Shown here in pieces: positions 1-5,582 of a stretch of DNA of 7,315 nt. The DNA lies in contig CAKTOT010000103.1 of the NCBI GenBank assembly GCA_934590135.1, positions 1 through 7,315 of the forward strand, in the 5' to 3' direction. The notes below the pieces were generated by a model that was given only the letters and a program-made list of their open reading frames with translations, had not been told where the DNA came from and did no database searches. Both the position numbers and the translations under genes were made by a program. The stretch comes from an uncultured Muribaculaceae bacterium. GTDB taxonomy: Bacteria; Bacteroidota; Bacteroidia; Bacteroidales; Muribaculaceae. Positions within the stretch are counted from its first letter, which is position 1, and every line of letters begins with the position of its first letter.

Positions 1-1426
1 GTTCGATGTCGACCTTGTTTTTCTGTATGCGATCTATGAGATCCTTTTCGGACTTCCATTGAGCCGCAATCTGGTTTTGCTGCTCGCGCATAGAAGCCAA
101 GTCCTTTTCTATGTCCTTGACACGAGCCTCATCGCCTTCGCGTTTGATGGCTTCACGCTCGATTTCCTTTTGGGCAATCTGACGTTTGATGTCATCCAAA
201 GCCTGCGGTTCGGAGTCAATTTCCAACTTAAGTTTAGATGCTGCTTCGTCCATAAGGTCAATAGCCTTATCGGGCAAGAACCTATCGGTGATATATCGTT
301 CGCTTAACTGAACGGCTGCCACAACAGCCTCATCGCGAATACGTACGTGGTGATGGTTTTCGTAGCGTTCCTTCAATCCACGAAGGATGGCAATGGCACT
401 GGACTCGTCAGGTTCATCTACCATCACCTTCTGGAAACGACGTTCGAGAGCCTTGTCTTTTTCAAAGTACTTCTGGTATTCATCCAACGTAGTGGCTCCG
501 ATGCTGCGGAGCTCGCCACGGGCCAATGCAGGTTTGAGAATATTGGCCGCATCCATAGCGCCTTCACCCTTGCCGGCACCTACCAATGTGTGTATCTCAT
601 CAATAAAGAGGATTATCTCACCATCACTTTGTGTGACTTCGTTGACGATGGCTTTAAGACGCTCCTCAAACTCGCCTTTATACTTAGCTCCGGCCACCAA
701 TGCGCCCATATCCAACGAAAAGATCTGCTTTGAGCGTAGGTTTTCGGGAACATCACCGCGCACAATGCGCTGTGCAAGGCCCTCGGCTATAGCCGTTTTA
801 CCTGTACCTGGTTCACCGATAAGCATAGGATTATTCTTAGTACGACGGCTAAGGATCTGAAGTACTCGACGAATCTCTTCATCACGACCGATGACCGGAT
901 CAAGCTTGCCTTCGCGAGCACGTTCACACAAGTTGATGGCGTACTTGGACAAGGCATTATACTGCTCTTCAGCACCTTGGTCTGTAGCCTTCTTGCCTTT
1001 ACGCAACTCGGCGATAGCGGCTTTCAGCTCCTTGGCTGTAATACCTGCATCCTTAAGTATGGTGCCGGCCGGCGAGTTAATTTCAAAGACAGCGCTAAGC
1101 ATGGCTTCGAGCGTGACATATTCATCGCCGTCAGCCTTAGCTATATCCAATGCCTTCTGCATCACATCGTTAGCGCCATGGCTCAGATACGGCTCTCCGC
1201 CACTTACTTTGGGCTCATTGGCGATGGCTTCGTCTACCTGACGTACAACCTGCTGAAGATTTGCGCCAAGCTTCTGAAAGATGAATTTGACCAACGAGTC
1301 GCCTTCCTCAATGATAGCTTTGAGGAGATGCACAGGTTCGATGGCCTGAGCACCCGACGAGCGAGTAATCTCAACGGCCTTCTGAATGGCTTCCTGTGAC
1401 TTGATGGTAAAATTATTGAAGTTCAT
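1..1426 (-). CDS. clpB: ATP-dependent disaggregase ClpB, N-terminal part (partial at window edge)
   Basis: Hsp100/AAA+ chaperone that, with DnaK, pulls polypeptides out of cytoplasmic aggregates through a hexameric ring. I translated the minus strand from the ATG at 1426: it stays open to the left edge, giving 474 codons of a protein that is usually about 860 residues. Residues 1-150 match the Clp N-domain (start MNFNNFTIKSQEAIQ). The first AAA+ domain follows, with Walker A GEPGTGKT at residues 204-211 (794-817), Walker B FIDE ending at E277, and the arginine-finger segment LERRFQ. From about residue 405 the sequence becomes rich in Lys, Glu, Arg and Gln, as expected for the coiled-coil middle domain, and the window ends inside it. 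The second AAA+ domain lies outside. The presence of a middle domain and an N-domain typical of ClpB argues against ClpA or ClpC. No minus-strand TTTG/TAnnTTTG promoter is visible just upstream, so read-through from yqgE or a non-vegetative promoter is possible. Confidence 0.97.
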   Translation of the reverse strand, partial: MNFNNFTIKSQEAIQKAVEITRSSGAQAIEPVHLLKAIIEEGDSLVKFIFQKLGANLQQVVRQVDEAIANEPKVSGGEPYLSHGANDVMQKALDIAKADGDEYVTLEAMLSAVFEINSPAGTILKDAGITAKELKAAIAELRKGKKATDQGAEEQYNALSKYAINLCERAREGKLDPVIGRDEEIRRVLQILSRRTKNNPMLIGEPGTGKTAIAEGLAQRIVRGDVPENLRSKQIFSLDMGALVAGAKYKGEFEERLKAIVNEVTQSDGEIILFIDEIHTLVGAGKGEGAMDAANILKPALARGELRSIGATTLDEYQKYFEKDKALERRFQKVMVDEPDESSAIAILRGLKERYENHHHVRIRDEAVVAAVQLSERYITDRFLPDKAIDLMDEAASKLKLEIDSEPQALDDIKRQIAQKEIEREAIKREGDEARVKDIEKDLASMREQQNQIAAQWKSEKDLIDRIQKNKVDIE

Positions 1427-1434
1427 AATTATTA

Positions 1435-1466
1435 TTTGTTTCGATTCTTATTGTTCTTTATATTTG
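1435..1466 (+). promoter_or_regulatory. Candidate vegetative-type promoter, antisense to yqgE
   Basis: The plus strand has TTTG at 1435-1438 and TATATTTG at 1459-1466, separated by 20 bases. This fits the Bacteroides primary sigma consensus (TTTG, 19-21 bases, TAnnTTTG) exactly. Both flanking genes lie on the minus strand, so a transcript starting near 1473 would be antisense to the 3' end of yqgE. The spacer is very AT-rich, so a chance match is possible. Confidence 0.35.
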
Positions 1467-1482
1467 TTTTATGTAATACGTT

Positions 1483-2109
1483 TCAGTTCGAATGTATGTC
1501 ACGTGGATACAACTGCCAATCACGATATTCCTTGCCTAAAGCTCGCACGGCGTTATGCCATACGGCATCGCCATCGCCTTGCAGCAATTCCGATGGGTCG
1601 TCCGGCATGCGCAAGATCGCCCACGTGCCCTCGTCTATTTCGTCTTCGAGTTGGCCGGCTTCCCACCCGGAATATCCGAGGAAGAAGCGTAATTCGCCAT
1701 CGGTTGCGTATCCGGCGTTGACATAATCGGTGACTGCATCAAAATCGCCGCCGACCCACAGTCCGGGAACTATAGCATTGGCTCCGGGAAGAACGTCTTC
1801 ACCAAGCGTGTGCAGGAAGAACAGCCTATCCAACCCTACCGGACCGCCGCCGAATACCGGCACACCTTCGCTTTTGACATTTTCAAGTATGTCATCAAGA
1901 CCGAATTTGGTACTATAATTGAGTACGCATCCCATTGCTCCGGAGTCAAGACCGTAATCCAATAGGACTATGACCGCGTGGTTGAAGGAACTCTGGGTCA
2001 ATTGTGGATGCGCCACAAGTATCGCACCGACTCCAAGCATACTCTTGTCGCCCCGGCGAGATGCCTCGTTTGCTCCGAATGTATTTTCGTTGAAGCGTTT
2101 CATAGTCAT
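1483..2109 (-). CDS. YqgE/AlgH family (UPF0301) protein
   Basis: A 208-residue cytoplasmic protein of the YqgE/AlgH family (DUF179). The molecular function of the family is not firmly established; the AlgH name comes from Pseudomonas alginate regulation. Family signs are the early strand region with ILVAHP and VIVLLDYG (residues 30-53), GGGPVGLDRLFFLH (87-100) and GYSGWEAGQLEDEI (145-158). Length is close to the usual 180-200 residues. There is no signal peptide or membrane segment. ATG codons at 2109 and 2103 are both plausible starts. The frame extends to a TTG at 2127, but the residues added are not conserved-looking. It lies 56 bases upstream of clpB on the same strand with no visible terminator between them, so the two may share a transcript. 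It is divergent from recR. Confidence 0.9.
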   Translation of the reverse strand: MTMKRFNENTFGANEASRRGDKSMLGVGAILVAHPQLTQSSFNHAVIVLLDYGLDSGAMGCVLNYSTKFGLDDILENVKSEGVPVFGGGPVGLDRLFFLHTLGEDVLPGANAIVPGLWVGGDFDAVTDYVNAGYATDGELRFFLGYSGWEAGQLEDEIDEGTWAILRMPDDPSELLQGDGDAVWHNAVRALGKEYRDWQLYPRDIHSN

Positions 2110-2156
2110 AGTTTGTGTTTTTATCAATTATATCGGTGTGAATCATTTCAACATCT

Positions 2157-2176
2157 CCCACCATACTATGGTTGGG
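2157..2176. repeat. Dyad symmetry in the yqgE-recR divergent spacer
   Basis: CCATA-C-TATGG is a perfect dyad at 2161-2171. It extends outward to CCCACCATA / TATGGTTGGG if one T (2173) is bulged out. It sits roughly midway between the two divergent starts and just upstream of the candidate recR -7 element. The near-zero loop makes an operator more likely than an RNA hairpin. No binding protein can be named. Confidence 0.35.
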
Positions 2177-2186
2177 GAATTATGCT

Positions 2187-2194
2187 TAAATTTG
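2187..2194 (+). promoter_or_regulatory. Candidate -7 element for recR
   Basis: TAAATTTG matches the Bacteroidetes vegetative -7 consensus TAnnTTTG fully and would put the transcript start near 2201, about 60 bases before the recR ATG. No TTTG or TTG is present at the expected 19-21 base distance upstream; the nearest TTG (2172-2174) is only 12 bases away. The assignment rests on one half of the promoter. Confidence 0.3.
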
Positions 2195-2260
2195 CATACC
2201 GTTTTAGATATAACAAACAATATGCCAACTGCACATATTCACTGACTGAAATTATTTACG

Positions 2261-2881
2261 ATGCAACAAGAATATGCCTCCCCGCTTTTGGACGAAGCTG
2301 TCAACCAAATATCACGCCTTCCGGGCATAGGCCGCAAGACCGCTTTACGACTGTCTTTATACATTTTACGACAAGATCCGACATTGGCTCACCGTCTGGC
2401 GGATGCACTGACCTCTATGCGTGATGGCATACATTACTGCCAACGCTGTCACAACATTTCAGAAACCGACATTTGCCCTATATGCGCTAATCCGTTGCGC
2501 GACACATCCACAATATGCGTTGTCGAAAACATTCGTGATGTCCTCGCATTCGAACGTACTGCCCAATATCACGGACTCTATCATGTCCTGGGGGGGGTCA
2601 TCTCACCTATAGATGGCGTAGGACCTGATTTGCTGGAAATTGACTCGCTTGTGCAGCGCGTCAAGGACGAAAACACCCGCGAGGTCATACTTGCACTCAG
2701 CCCAACGATGGAAGGCGAAACCACCAATTACTATATATATAGGAGACTGGCCGGAACCTCGGCCAAAGTGACGCAACTGGCACGCGGTCTTTCGGTAGGC
2801 GGCGATATTGAGTACGCAGATGAAGCGACCTTGGCCAGTTCACTCGCCGGACGCGTTCCCGTGGGCAATCCTCAATTCTGA
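2261..2881 (+). CDS. recR: Recombination mediator protein RecR
   Basis: RecR works with RecO (and RecF) to load RecA onto SSB-coated single-stranded DNA at gaps during recombinational repair. The 206-residue length is normal. The helix-hairpin-helix is visible at residues 20-28 (LPGIGRKTA). The zinc finger has four cysteines, C60, C63, C72 and C75. The Toprim domain begins with CVVEN (86-90), continues through HVLGGVISP (108-116) and ALSPTMEGE (145-153), and ends with GGDIEYAD (180-187). The ATG at 2261 gives the canonical N-terminus close to the HhH motif. It is followed six bases after its stop by a GNAT gene, so the two are probably co-transcribed. An eight-G run at 2590-2597 lies within the Toprim-coding part but the frame is intact. 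Confidence 0.98.
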   Translation: MQQEYASPLLDEAVNQISRLPGIGRKTALRLSLYILRQDPTLAHRLADALTSMRDGIHYCQRCHNISETDICPICANPLRDTSTICVVENIRDVLAFERTAQYHGLYHVLGGVISPIDGVGPDLLEIDSLVQRVKDENTREVILALSPTMEGETTNYYIYRRLAGTSAKVTQLARGLSVGGDIEYADEATLASSLAGRVPVGNPQF

Positions 2882-2887
2882 CACAAT

Positions 2888-3412
2888 ATGACACAAACTG
2901 ACAAGGCTGACAGACTGACACTGCGTGCCCTCGAACCGGAGGACATTGACACAATGTATTTGTGGGAAAACGATGTGACCGAATGGTATAGTCGTCAGAA
3001 TATGACACCTGCATCACGCTACCAAATTTGGCAGTATATCCAAAGCTATGACGGAAGTCTGTATGGAGGCAATCAGCTACGCCTGATGATCTGTCTTGCC
3101 GACGGCACATCGATAGGCACCGTAGATCTATACGATATAGATTCGGCCAATCATCGTGCATGGGTGGGTATATATATTGCACCTCAATGGCGTAATCAAG
3201 GATACGCTCGCGAGGCTCTCTACAATATAAGTCACTATGCCTACGACTATTTGAACATATCTCATCTCGCAGCCGAGGTAGCAGCCGACAACTTACCTTC
3301 CTGCCGACTATTCGAGACCTCAGGATATAGCCTTGGCGGATGCCTGCGTGCCTGGCGTTACTATCGCGGTTGTGCCCATGACGTGTGTATCTATCAGTAT
3401 GTCTGCAAATAA
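2888..3412 (+). CDS. GNAT family N-acetyltransferase (RimJ/SpeG-like)
   Basis: A 174-residue single-domain acetyl-CoA-dependent acetyltransferase, presumably cytoplasmic. It opens with the typical RimJ/RimL/SpeG-type N-terminus LTLRALEPEDIDTMYLWEND (residues 10-29). Motif A is seen as a strand (AWVGIYI, 91-97) followed by the acetyl-CoA pyrophosphate loop QWRNQGYA (100-107). Motif B is represented by N135 and LFETSGY (141-147). The substrate cannot be read from the sequence: a protein N-terminus, a polyamine or another small amine are all possible. The C-terminal 25 residues, with three of its cysteines (C162, C167, C173), look less typical. It lies six bases after recR, so it is probably translated from the same mRNA, though a link to DNA repair is not implied. 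Confidence 0.87.
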   Translation: MTQTDKADRLTLRALEPEDIDTMYLWENDVTEWYSRQNMTPASRYQIWQYIQSYDGSLYGGNQLRLMICLADGTSIGTVDLYDIDSANHRAWVGIYIAPQWRNQGYAREALYNISHYAYDYLNISHLAAEVAADNLPSCRLFETSGYSLGGCLRAWRYYRGCAHDVCIYQYVCK

Positions 3413-3448
3413 TGCTGATTCGACGTCACCATTCTACATTCCCTCATA

Positions 3449-3466
3449 TTTTTTTTCGAAAAAAAA
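3449..3466. repeat. T8-CG-A8 palindrome, UP-like A-tract
   Basis: Eight T, CG, then eight A form a perfect 18-base palindrome that ends 10 bases before the TGTCACAAA element of the first ECF-type promoter. Its place, about 45-60 bases upstream of the inferred transcript start, is where AT-rich UP elements contact the RNA polymerase alpha subunit. The second promoter has a T7 tract at the same distance. The palindrome lacks a GC stem, so it is not a convincing terminator. Confidence 0.5.
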
Positions 3467-3472
3467 CATTCA

Positions 3473-3491
3473 ACGCTGTCACAAACAGCGT
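3473..3491 (+). repeat. Short hairpin overlapping the first ECF-type -35 element
   Basis: ACGCTGT (3473-3479) and ACAGCGT (3485-3491) form a perfect 7-base-pair inverted repeat around a CACAA loop. It is followed by CTTCCT, a weak U-rich tract, so it could be a poor terminator for the recR-GNAT transcript. Because it covers the TGTCAC element, it could equally be an operator. The second promoter has no such dyad. Confidence 0.35.
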
Positions 3492-3505
3492 CTTCCTACG
3501 TCATA
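3477..3505 (+). promoter_or_regulatory. ECF-type promoter P1, upstream of the sigma gene (autoregulation)
   Basis: TGTCACAAA (3477-3485) and CGTCATA (3499-3505) are spaced so that 16 bases separate TGTCAC from CGTC. That resembles general ECF promoters (TGTAAC/TGAAAC-type -35, CGTC-type -10). The same elements with identical spacing occur at 5507-5535, including GTCTT at the same spot in the spacer. The inferred transcript start near 3510 leaves a leader of about 22 bases before the sigma ATG. Recognition by the adjacent sigma factor is inference. Confidence 0.68.
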
Positions 3506-3531
3506 ATAGTGAACAGCAAACAAAAACCACA

Positions 3532-4023
3532 ATGACCGCACAACAATACAAAGACAATATCCTGGGCTGCTACGACAGCATGCTTGCAGTGGCCCGCCGA
3601 ATTCTCGGAAACGAGGACGAGGCACAAGATGCCGTCCAAGATGTATGCCGACGCTTGTGGGAACGCTGCTCCGAAATCGCAGTACCGGCTAATCCCGGAG
3701 CTTTCTGTGCGGTGACCGTCCGTAATCATTGCCTCGATGTCATTCGTTCGCGTCCTCTGGACGCCGGCGACGAGCCTCTGGCTTCCATCGCCGAAAACAA
3801 GGCGGACGATGAAACGGAAGCCGAAGATACAGCGGCCATTCTTCAAAAGGCTATGGGGCGATTGGAACAACGCTCCCGTCAAATCATCCAATGGAGCCTG
3901 CAAGGACGCAGCTACGACCAAATGGCCGCCGAGCTGCACACCTCCGAAGCCAACGTCCGCCAAATTACCTCACGCGCACGCCGCCAACTCCGCAACATCA
4001 TAGTACAAATGCAATCTCTCTAA
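3532..4023 (+). CDS. ECF-family RNA polymerase sigma-70 factor
   Basis: A 163-residue group 4 sigma factor with only regions 2 and 4, which would direct RNA polymerase to a small regulon. Region 2 spans about residues 10-76: VARRILGNEDEAQDAVQDV (20-38) is regions 2.1-2.2, and NPGAFCAVTVRNHCLDVIRSR (54-74) matches 2.3-2.4. An acidic linker (about 85-100) follows. Region 4 spans about 104-155, with the helix-turn-helix in SYDQMAAELHTSEANVRQI (127-145). The ATG at 3532 is chosen because upstream in-frame codons lie inside the GNAT gene and upstream of promoter P1, and no other in-frame ATG follows P1. The leader is A-rich without a Shine-Dalgarno. The gene is 13 bases from the membrane protein gene, the classic sigma/anti-sigma pairing. 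The sigma assignment is firm; the regulon is inferred from the P1/P2 match. Confidence 0.94.
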   Translation: MTAQQYKDNILGCYDSMLAVARRILGNEDEAQDAVQDVCRRLWERCSEIAVPANPGAFCAVTVRNHCLDVIRSRPLDAGDEPLASIAENKADDETEAEDTAAILQKAMGRLEQRSRQIIQWSLQGRSYDQMAAELHTSEANVRQITSRARRQLRNIIVQMQSL

Positions 4024-4036
4024 TCAATATAAAACA

Positions 4037-4768
4037 ATGAAACCTAACGCAGACATCATAGACGAAACCACGGCTCGCACCCTGCTCGACCGCTGGTATG
4101 ACGGAAAGACAACAACTGCCGATGAAGATGCCCTGACACTATACTTCACTGCATCTGAAAACATCCCGGAGGATATGAAAGCCGATGCAGCGGTTTTTGC
4201 CCTGCCCACCGAAAAGTCGCAAACAATGTCACAGGACATACCCAATGACCTGATAGCCAAAGTCAATGGCGCCATAATCGCTGAAAAGGCACGCAAACAT
4301 CGCTACACCTTCTGGTACACCGCCGCATCCGTAGCCGCCTGCGCTTGCATCGCCTTGGTTCTGGGATTATCTCAAAGCACCGAGTTGACACCCACGACAG
4401 GCAATACATACGCCAACGCCGTACAAAAGCCGAAAGAAAGCACCTCCGAAGCACAGACAGTCACACCTTCGGATATTGAGAATGCGGTGGAAAATGAAAT
4501 ACCGGCCGAAGCACCCACAGCCGTACCGACTAAGCCTCGATATGCTCAGGCTGCCACAGTCTACGATGACTACCACAATGTGTCAGACCCGGAAGAAGCC
4601 GAACGCATTCAACTCGAAGTAGCCGCACTCCTCTCTCAAAGCATTAATTCGACAGGTAAAGCAGCCGAAAAAGCTATGCTCAATGCAGACAGACTGGCCG
4701 AACAGACCAATAATTCAAGCGCTAAGGCTGTGGCCGAAATCATAAATAAAAGCATCAGCGGTCTGTGA
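4037..4768 (+). CDS. One-pass membrane protein, putative anti-sigma factor
   Basis: A 243-residue protein with a cytoplasmic N-terminus, one membrane segment and a periplasmic tail. Residues 12-37 (including LLDRWYDGKTTTADEDALTLYF) resemble the start of Bacteroidetes anti-sigma factors, which often begin with a Leu-rich helix, then a 'DG.t..e' turn. No HxxxCxxC zinc motif is present, so it is not a ZAS-type anti-sigma. The single hydrophobic segment is about residues 91-112, preceded by basic residues (KARKHR, 84-89), which puts the N-terminus inside. The periplasmic part is first Pro/Thr/Glu-rich and probably flexible (113-170), then helical and Ala/Glu-rich (185-240). Position directly after the ECF sigma gene is the main argument. 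If correct, it would bind the sigma factor at the membrane until a signal releases it. It could instead be a membrane protein of unknown role, and I could not identify a sensor domain. Confidence 0.68.
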   Translation: MKPNADIIDETTARTLLDRWYDGKTTTADEDALTLYFTASENIPEDMKADAAVFALPTEKSQTMSQDIPNDLIAKVNGAIIAEKARKHRYTFWYTAASVAACACIALVLGLSQSTELTPTTGNTYANAVQKPKESTSEAQTVTPSDIENAVENEIPAEAPTAVPTKPRYAQAATVYDDYHNVSDPEEAERIQLEVAALLSQSINSTGKAAEKAMLNADRLAEQTNNSSAKAVAEIINKSISGL

Positions 4769-4796
4769 TGTGTAATAACAGACAGTGTCACTGATG
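4753..4796 (+). promoter_or_regulatory. Nested hairpin between the anti-sigma and first DUF4252-like genes
   Basis: Outer arms CATCAG (4753-4758) and CTGATG (4791-4796) and inner arms GTCTGT (4761-4766) and ACAGAC (4778-4783) are both perfect. They are separated by a 2 x 7 internal loop and close an 11-base loop. The structure spans the stop codon of the putative anti-sigma gene. No U-run follows, so it is more likely an mRNA processing, stability or attenuation element than a full terminator. Confidence 0.42.
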
Positions 4797-4842
4797 ATAA
4801 ATAAAAGACAACACAAATACTAACAAAATTAAACATACAACG

Positions 4843-5370
4843 ATGAAACTAAAAAAACTTGCTCTCACTCTCGCCATCGCCATCATTGGCACAACAACGT
4901 CATTGGCACAACAACGCATATTCGCTGACATCCCCGCCGGCAAAGGCGTCCAAAAAGTTTATGTTGCCCCGGCTCTCATGAAAATGCTCGGCACCAAAGC
5001 TTTTGACTCAGTCAACTCAAATGATGTAAATATGGCGGCTATCCTCAAAGGCAGCACTATCAATTCGGTAGAAGTCCTCAACTGTGAAGATGGTGCCAAC
5101 ATCAAATCAATTCGCACCAAATGCCAGGCCATCATCAAATCCCTCGGACTACAAGTACTCGTTGAGAACTCTGAAGACGGCGAACAAGGAACCACAATCT
5201 ATGGCATACCCGACCCCTCCAACCCCGATGTAGTCACCACTGCACTCATCTATAACGACGAAGGTGATGAAATAAACTGCGTCGTACTCACCGGCAAAAT
5301 CAATTTCGGCGCAGCTATCAGCCAAGCTATGGACAGTCACAACAATGACAATGAAAACGACAACGATTGA
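4843..5370 (+). CDS. Secreted DUF4252-like protein A
   Basis: A 175-residue exported protein. Residues 1-22 are a clear Sec signal peptide: basic KLKK, a hydrophobic core, then a SLA-QQ cleavage site at 22/23. There is no lipobox cysteine. The mature part resembles the Bacteroidetes DUF4252 family: VQKVYVAPALMKML (36-49), the INSVEVLN strand (73-80), a helix (86-101) and the two closing strands TALIYNDEGDEINCVVLTGKI (133-153). Function of the family is unknown to me. The C-terminus is an Asn/Asp/Glu-rich tail (SHNNDNENDND). The gene is third in the sigma-anti-sigma operon, 74 bases after the anti-sigma gene, and is followed by a good terminator. It is therefore likely controlled by P1, subject to the hairpin at 4753-4796. 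A 16-base direct repeat sits across the signal peptidase site. Confidence 0.8.
   Translation: MKLKKLALTLAIAIIGTTTSLAQQRIFADIPAGKGVQKVYVAPALMKMLGTKAFDSVNSNDVNMAAILKGSTINSVEVLNCEDGANIKSIRTKCQAIIKSLGLQVLVENSEDGEQGTTIYGIPDPSNPDVVTTALIYNDEGDEINCVVLTGKINFGAAISQAMDSHNNDNENDND
4884..4916 (+). repeat. 16-base direct repeat with 17-base period in the signal peptide region
   Basis: CATTGGCACAACAACG occurs at 4884-4899 and again at 4901-4916, one T between. Because the period is 17, the copies are read in different frames: the first encodes IGTTT and the second LAQQR. It spans the end of the hydrophobic core and the predicted signal peptidase site. Confidence 0.9.
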
Positions 5371-5402
5371 TATGCAACACTACGAGTGACACCCTCTCTT
5401 CT

Positions 5403-5444
5403 GCCCGACATGCCTGCTTCCCGGCGGACATGTCGCGGCTTTTT
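5403..5444 (+). terminator. Rho-independent terminator of the sigma operon
   Basis: GCCCGACATG (5403-5412) pairs with CATGTCGCGGC (5429-5439), a GC-rich stem of 10 pairs with one bulged base. It is followed directly by TTTTT (5440-5444). It lies 32 bases after the stop of DUF4252-like gene A and separates that transcript from promoter P2. Confidence 0.85.
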
Positions 5445-5489
5445 AGTTAGGACCATGCACCCAGCTTTATCACAACCATCAATACACCG

Positions 5490-5535
5490 TTTTTTTCATC
5501 GTAACGTGTCACAAAGCGAGTCTTTTCGCGTCATA
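5490..5535 (+). promoter_or_regulatory. ECF-type promoter P2 with upstream T7 tract
   Basis: A T7 tract (5490-5496), 10 bases, TGTCACAAA (5507-5515), then CGTCATA (5529-5535), with 16 bases between TGTCAC and CGTC. Every one of these distances equals that in P1, and GTCTT also occurs at the same spacer position (5520-5524). The inferred transcript start near 5540 gives a leader of about 43 bases to the ATG at 5583. The sequence around the elements has diverged, so the match is not a simple recent duplication. Confidence 0.7.
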
Positions 5536-5582
5536 TATACAGAAAACATAATAATTAATCAATATCACATAATCTTACGACA

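Noticed and set aside
347..860. Two plus-strand reading frames of 128 and 157 codons
   Set aside because: Both lie opposite the clpB AAA+ domain, whose minus-strand translation is unambiguous.
2125..2151. Minus-strand TTG / TATAATTG as a yqgE promoter
   Set aside because: The -7 has a mismatch and the spacing of 16 is too short for the Bacteroidetes consensus; too weak to list.
2441..2454. CAACGCTGTCACAA in recR, identical to 14 bases at promoter P1 (3471-3484)
   Set aside because: It encodes the zinc-finger region of RecR and has no CGTC at the right spacing, so it is a chance match, not a third promoter.
2697..3182. 161-codon minus-strand reading frame across recR and the GNAT gene
   Set aside because: Overlaps two clear genes on the other strand and has the Arg/Cys/Pro-rich composition typical of a shadow frame.
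3385..3531. Upstream extension of the sigma factor frame to an ATG at 3385
   Set aside because: It overlaps the GNAT gene, precedes promoter P1, and the extra residues do not resemble an ECF N-terminus; the ATG at 3532 fits family length.
3496..3963. 155-codon minus-strand reading frame opposite the sigma factor gene
   Set aside because: Antisense shadow of a well supported gene; the translation is low in charged residues and shows no family signs.
4785..4815. TGTCAC before DUF4252-like gene A as a third ECF promoter
   Set aside because: It is followed by TGATG rather than AAA and no CGTC lies 16 bases on; gene A is better explained as part of the P1 transcript.
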